A stretch of DNA of 18,548 nucleotides, taken from assembly GCA_036489905.1 (NCBI GenBank), contig DASXEX010000018.1, forward strand, positions 1 to 18,548, written 5' to 3'. Shown here in pieces: positions 16,064-18,548 of the stretch (its first letter is position 1; the number at the start of each line of letters is the position of its first letter). The position numbers were made by a program, and so were the translations under genes. The DNA is from JAICLK01 sp036489905 (GTDB taxonomy: Bacteria; Patescibacteriota; Saccharimonadia; Saccharimonadales; UBA4665). The notes beneath the pieces were generated by a model, which was not told where the DNA came from, made no database searches, and was given only the letters and a program-made list of their open reading frames with translations.

Positions 16064-16195
16064 ATGTTACAGAAGCTATTCGCCTACCGAGCCCACGCAT
16101 GGGTCGACGACGCATTTGCTTATGTTTGGTGGGGCTTGGCCGGGATCGCTTTGGCCGCCGACCGAAAACTGCCACACGCTAAACTGGCGAAGTGA
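16064..16195 (+). pseudogene. 3' relic of a second O-antigen-ligase gene
   Basis: This short frame contains HAWVDDAFAYVWWG (from 16094), which matches the ligase's HAWADDTLAYVWWG (from 14205) at 11 of 14 residues. At DNA level CACGCATGGGTCGACGAC matches the ligase copy at 16 of 18 bases. The frame then runs to a natural-looking end (ADRKLPHAKLAK, TGA 16193-16195). Only the last 35 or so codons of the family are present; upstream homology is lost by about 16085. The ATG at 16064 could open a 43-aa product, but a relic of a deleted tandem paralogue is the better reading. Confidence 0.7.
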
Positions 16196-16216
16196 TAGTT
16201 AATGTAAAGACCTGCG

Positions 16217-16624
16217 TTACAGCAAGTGCCGCAGGTCGGCAACTTCGGTTTCTAGTTCGGCCTTAGCTTTGGCGATCTCAACGACTTTATGCGGCTTTTC
16301 GATTGTAAAATAGCGAACCAGCTTGCCTTGCTCATTAGCAATTTGGATTTCGGCCAGCACGCCGTTACTGATCGCGCCGAACACCCAAATCTCATCGCAA
16401 CATTTAACAAGGTTATTATTGCCCTCGCGCACTAAATCGCGGTCGACAGCATCCAGCAAAAAGTAATCGAAAACCATAAACGGATTGAGCGGCACGCCGC
16501 CATGTTCCAGCACGAATACCGAAATAAACATGCGATAGTAAAACAAGTGCTTGGACATTGCAGTGTAAACGAGCGGTTTGTCTTGCTGGGCGGCGAGCGC
16601 AGGGTGAGTAAAGTCGTTTTTCAT
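16217..16624 (-). CDS. Nucleoside 2-deoxyribosyltransferase-like (DUF4406/DUF7768-type) protein
   Basis: This 135-aa protein has the pattern of small NDT-fold proteins: YYRMFISVFVLEHGGVPLNP (a strand and helix, with origin and 'N-P' motif), then a helix with DYFLLDAVDRDLVREGNNNLV, the strand CDEIWVFGAISNGVLAEI and KLVRYFTIEK. True nucleoside deoxyribosyltransferases use a Glu nucleophile near such a site; here the candidate is the Glu in NGVLAEIQIA, which is not certain. The C-terminal 30 residues form a charged helix. The start at ATG 16624 is chosen over ATG 16633 because the latter overlaps the TATAAT box. The substrate is unknown. Confidence 0.65.
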   Translation of the reverse strand: MKNDFTHPALAAQQDKPLVYTAMSKHLFYYRMFISVFVLEHGGVPLNPFMVFDYFLLDAVDRDLVREGNNNLVKCCDEIWVFGAISNGVLAEIQIANEQGKLVRYFTIEKPHKVVEIAKAKAELETEVADLRHLL

Positions 16625-16631
16625 TTCGTTC

Positions 16632-16640
16632 ATTATAGCA
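16632..16640 (-). promoter_or_regulatory. Extended -10 promoter of the NDT-like gene
   Basis: On the minus strand TGC-TATAAT (16640-16632) is a full extended -10. It ends 7 nt before ATG 16624 and overlaps the upstream ATG 16633, which therefore cannot be on the transcript. A leaderless mRNA is predicted. Confidence 0.6.
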
Positions 16641-16678
16641 AATTCACGCCCCAGATTTAGCGGTATTGTCTCGTAGCC

Positions 16679-16687
16679 TGGTATACT
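16679..16687 (+). promoter_or_regulatory. Extended -10 promoter of the gtrA-like gene
   Basis: TGG-TATACT (16679-16687) fits an extended -10. The predicted start near 16694 leaves a leader of about 17 nt before ATG 16711, with no clear Shine-Dalgarno sequence. Confidence 0.45.
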
Positions 16688-16710
16688 TTAAACAAAAGCA
16701 GAACAACCAT

Positions 16711-17217
16711 ATGGCACAAGAATCGAAGTCGTCGACCAAACTCCACCAGCGAATCATCCAGCTGGCTGAATATATGATCAGCGGCGGGTTGTATTTCTGG
16801 ACGGGTTATCTAGTGTTTTTCGTTTGCTACTCGGGGTTGCATTGGACGTTGTGGTGGGCGAAGATTTTGGCGGACGTGGTCGGCTGGGTGGTGAATTATG
16901 GCTTGCAGCGGTTCTGGGTGTTTTCCAGCCCGGCATTGTCGGAGCATCGCGTTGAGGTTACGAAGCGCTACGCCATCATTACGCTGGTTGATTTTTTGCT
17001 TGACTACGTGATTGTGCGCGAGCTGAAGGTCGCCGGTCTCACGCCGTACCTTGGCCAATTTGTCTCGGCCGGATTTTTCACTTTTTGGAATTACGCATGG
17101 TATCGCTGGTGGGTGTTTCCGGAGTCGCATCGTTTGCGTGGCCGGCCGCTGCGCTCGTTGCCACGCACAGCCGTAATGATCGCCCAGCACGTGCCGCACC
17201 GCGGCAGCTCAAAGTAA
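16711..17217 (+). CDS. GtrA-like membrane protein
   Basis: This 168-aa protein has four hydrophobic helices. Family hallmarks are GGLYFWTGYLVFFV, the W-x-x-K-x-x-A-D-x-x-G-W-V-V-N-Y-x-L-x-R-x-W-V-F segment (WAKILADVVGWVVNYGLQRFWVF), and FFTFWNYAWYRWWVF near the C-terminus. GtrA-type proteins (PF04138) are linked to flipping or handling of polyprenyl-linked sugars, which suits the nearby polysaccharide locus. ATG 16711 is preferred to a TTG at 16666 that lies upstream of the -10 box. The LexA-like gene follows after 13 nt, so the two probably form one transcript. The C-terminal 25 residues are basic and cytoplasmic. Confidence 0.85.
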   Translation: MAQESKSSTKLHQRIIQLAEYMISGGLYFWTGYLVFFVCYSGLHWTLWWAKILADVVGWVVNYGLQRFWVFSSPALSEHRVEVTKRYAIITLVDFLLDYVIVRELKVAGLTPYLGQFVSAGFFTFWNYAWYRWWVFPESHRLRGRPLRSLPRTAVMIAQHVPHRGSSK

Positions 17218-17230
17218 ACGAGGGGGAAAT

Positions 17231-17686
17231 GTGAACGAATCGGTTCGGCCAACCAAAAAGCAGCGCGAACTGCTGGGGTTTATCGAAGAATTTATCGGCG
17301 AACACGGCTACAGCCCGAGCTACCGCGAGATTATGTCAGGTCTCAATTACAACTCGGTGGCAACCGTGGCGCTGCACGTGGGCAGTCTCATCAAACGCGG
17401 GCATTTGCGCAAACGCGACCGTTCGGCGCGCTCACTGGAATTGGTGCAACCGATCGAGCCGGAAAAAATCAAAACGAACGAGATACGCCCAAGCGAAGAA
17501 AAGTGGCTTGTCGAAAAAGTCGAACACGCGTTCAGTCAGGTCGAAAACCTAGGCAGCGAATTGGCGCAGGCGAGTGTTGACCAGTTGTATGTGCTGGTCG
17601 GTGCGCTGAAGGTGCTCGGTCTGGATGGCGCCGCGCAGAGTTTCATGCCACGCTTGAGCGAACTCAAAAAACGCGCCGAAGCTTGA
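17231..17686 (+). CDS. LexA-type DNA-binding protein lacking the autoprotease domain
   Basis: This 151-aa protein begins with a LexA winged helix-turn-helix (PF01726): PTKKQRELLGFIEEFIGEHGYSPSYREI, then the recognition helix around NSVATVALHVGSLIKRGHL and ending RSARSLEL (about residue 72). A normal LexA would continue with the Ala-Gly cleavage site and a Ser/Lys protease dyad. Instead there are about 75 residues of charged helix (EEKWLVEKVEHAFSQVENLG..., ending LSELKKRAEA) with no such motifs. RecA-triggered self-cleavage is therefore not expected. The start is GTG with AGGGGG 5-6 nt upstream. It is probably co-transcribed with the gtrA-like gene. The C-terminal part may dimerise or bind a partner; target genes are unknown. 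Confidence 0.8.
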   Translation: MNESVRPTKKQRELLGFIEEFIGEHGYSPSYREIMSGLNYNSVATVALHVGSLIKRGHLRKRDRSARSLELVQPIEPEKIKTNEIRPSEEKWLVEKVEHAFSQVENLGSELAQASVDQLYVLVGALKVLGLDGAAQSFMPRLSELKKRAEA

Positions 17687-17694
17687 CACGGTAC

Positions 17695-17700
17695 TATAAT
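17695..17700 (+). promoter_or_regulatory. -10 box before the surface protein gene
   Basis: TATAAT (17695-17700) lies 19 nt before the GTG start at 17720. A TTGACA at 17683-17688 is too close (6 bp) to be its -35. An AAGGGG (17707-17712) 7 nt before the GTG can serve as Shine-Dalgarno sequence. Confidence 0.4.
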
Positions 17701-17719
17701 GTAAGCAAGGGGCGGGCAC

Positions 17720-18400
17720 GTGGAAAGTTATCGTTTCGGTAAACGGCAGTTGAGTCACCGTAAGCGGTATGCGGTGCTGTTGTTCGTTCTAATTGTTTTG
17801 ATAGCTGGCGGTATTTTTGCGGCCAAACATTATTTTACGTCCGACACTGTCATCAGCTCGCCACCGCCCGCAGTTGTCAGCAGAGTAACCGCGACCTACG
17901 GATCGACCAAGCGTTTTAATGAGGGGATTTTCACTATCAGCCTGCCGGCCGACTGGGTTTTTGTGAGTCACCAAACGGCTGCGTCCAACATCTACACTTG
18001 GCACAACACCGCCGGCGGAGACCCGGGCGTGGAGCAGCTGCAAATTTACGTCGATACGATTCCAGCCAACCTCGGCGTGAATCGCGTTCTGCCCGTGCAG
18101 GGCAATGGCAATCGCGTGATACCCACAGAAGTTTCAGACAACTGCGCCGATTTCACCGGCGATAAAGTGCCCGGCTTACCCGCCACGCCGGCCAAGTGGG
18201 ATAACATCAATTTTCTCTGCGACTTGGCCAACTACGAACGCGATGTTGTCGGCACGAGCTCGAGCGACGGCATTAACGTCGTAAAACTCACCGGCGTGAC
18301 CACCGGCCGTCACAACCTGTTTTTCGCCTACACCGACAATGGCTCCACGCCCGACTTCACCATCTTCACGAACGCCATCCAAAGCTTCCGCCTGAAGTAA
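17720..18400 (+). CDS. Single-pass membrane protein with an extracytoplasmic domain
   Basis: This 226-aa protein has a basic N-terminus (residues 1-17), one transmembrane helix (about 18-36, AVLLFVLIVLIAGGIFAAK), a short Pro-rich linker, and a beta-rich domain outside the cell. That domain includes GIFTISLPADWVFVSH, a PsbP/lipoprotein-like motif seen in many Patescibacterial surface proteins, and ends FTIFTNAIQSFRLK. There are two Cys residues (in DNCADF and NFLCDL) that could form a disulfide. No enzyme motif is seen. The start is GTG 17720. The role is unknown; the neighbourhood suggests cell envelope. The gene ends only 31 bp before the transposase stop. Confidence 0.75.
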   Translation: MESYRFGKRQLSHRKRYAVLLFVLIVLIAGGIFAAKHYFTSDTVISSPPPAVVSRVTATYGSTKRFNEGIFTISLPADWVFVSHQTAASNIYTWHNTAGGDPGVEQLQIYVDTIPANLGVNRVLPVQGNGNRVIPTEVSDNCADFTGDKVPGLPATPAKWDNINFLCDLANYERDVVGTSSSDGINVVKLTGVTTGRHNLFFAYTDNGSTPDFTIFTNAIQSFRLK

Positions 18401-18431
18401 AAAATACTACTTGGCTATGCACTTAACACCA
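18401..18431. other. Probable IS1595 element end
   Basis: The segment after the surface protein stop includes TTGGCTATGCACTTAACACC (18411-18430), immediately outside the transposase stop on the minus strand. Its position is that of an IS terminal inverted repeat. The other end is outside the window, so the repeat cannot be confirmed. Confidence 0.35.
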
Positions 18432-18548
18432 CTAAAATTCCTTGATACTTGAGAGAGGAGCCGGTTTTACCTCTAGCGCTTGCTGAACCAGTCTGTAGAA
18501 AAGCTGTCCTCTCGATTTAGACTTCCGTCGATTAAAGCGAAACGTGAA
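18432..18548 (-). CDS. C-terminal end of an IS1595-family transposase (partial)
   Basis: Read on the minus strand from the right edge, 38 codons give FTFRFNRRKSKSRGQLFYRL, then VQQALEVKPAP and a TAG stop at 18434-18432. The F-R-F-N-R-R-x-S-x-x-R-G-x-L-F-Y-R-L-x-Q-Q-A stretch is the hallmark C-terminus of IS1595 (ISXO2-like) DDE transposases. No frameshift is visible in the part present. The rest of the gene lies beyond the window. Confidence 0.85.
   Translation of the reverse strand, partial: FTFRFNRRKSKSRGQLFYRLVQQALEVKPAPLSSIKEF

Noticed and set aside
16666..16710. N-terminal extension of the GtrA-like protein from TTG 16666
   Set aside because: The TATACT promoter element lies inside the extension, and the residues it adds do not resemble the family's N-terminus.

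Overview
The window (about 50% GC, UGA used as an ordinary stop) looks like a chromosomal island from a Patescibacteria/CPR genome, most likely Candidatus Saccharibacteria. That assignment is inferred from the combination of a VirD4/TraD-like ATPase beside a Replic_Relax protein, very compact genes, a GtrA plus LexA-like pair, and promoters placed directly against start codons. No marker gene fixes the lineage.

Both edges carry the 3' end of a transposase: a probable DDE-type one at 3-101 (+) and a clear IS1595-type C-terminus at 18432-18548 (-).

Region A (about 100-4030) is accessory DNA. It holds a short gene remnant, a DUF4258/BrnT-like toxin with a CopG-type antitoxin (313-910), an AAA+/DUF4143 ATPase (1134-2273), a non-coding block bounded by a perfect 21-bp inverted repeat (2382-2701), a tiny leaderless 17-codon ORF with its own consensus promoter and intrinsic terminator (2728-2864, -), and a Fic protein whose catalytic His is replaced by Gln (3040-4026, -).

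Region B (4299-8077) holds two convergent genes of a conjugative or integrative element: a 902-aa membrane-anchored coupling-type ATPase and a Replic_Relax protein. No relaxase or other secretion gene is in view.

Region C (8346-14378) is cell-envelope biosynthesis. On the minus strand the order is sugar-phosphate transferase, a small Phd-like protein, a GT4 glycosyltransferase and glmS. Divergently, across a 23-bp gap, lies an O-antigen ligase/Wzy-type polymerase. GlmS supplies GlcN-6-P, the precursor of UDP-GlcNAc. The membrane transferase primes the lipid carrier, the GT4 enzyme extends the glycan, and the ligase polymerises it or attaches it.

Region D (14381-16195) interrupts the envelope locus. 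It has a DUF6364/PIN toxin-antitoxin pair (-), a frameshifted PH-like gene and a DUF3592 membrane protein (+), and ends in a relic of a second O-antigen-ligase gene that lies outside any large ORF.

Region E (16217-18400) holds a deoxyribosyltransferase-like protein (-), a GtrA membrane protein, a LexA-type DNA-binding protein without the autoprotease domain, and a single-pass surface protein.

A recurring feature is that first genes of transcription units have a -10 box 6-8 nt before the start codon (predicted leaderless mRNAs), while internal genes such as the CopG antitoxin and the LexA-like gene have clear Shine-Dalgarno sequences.
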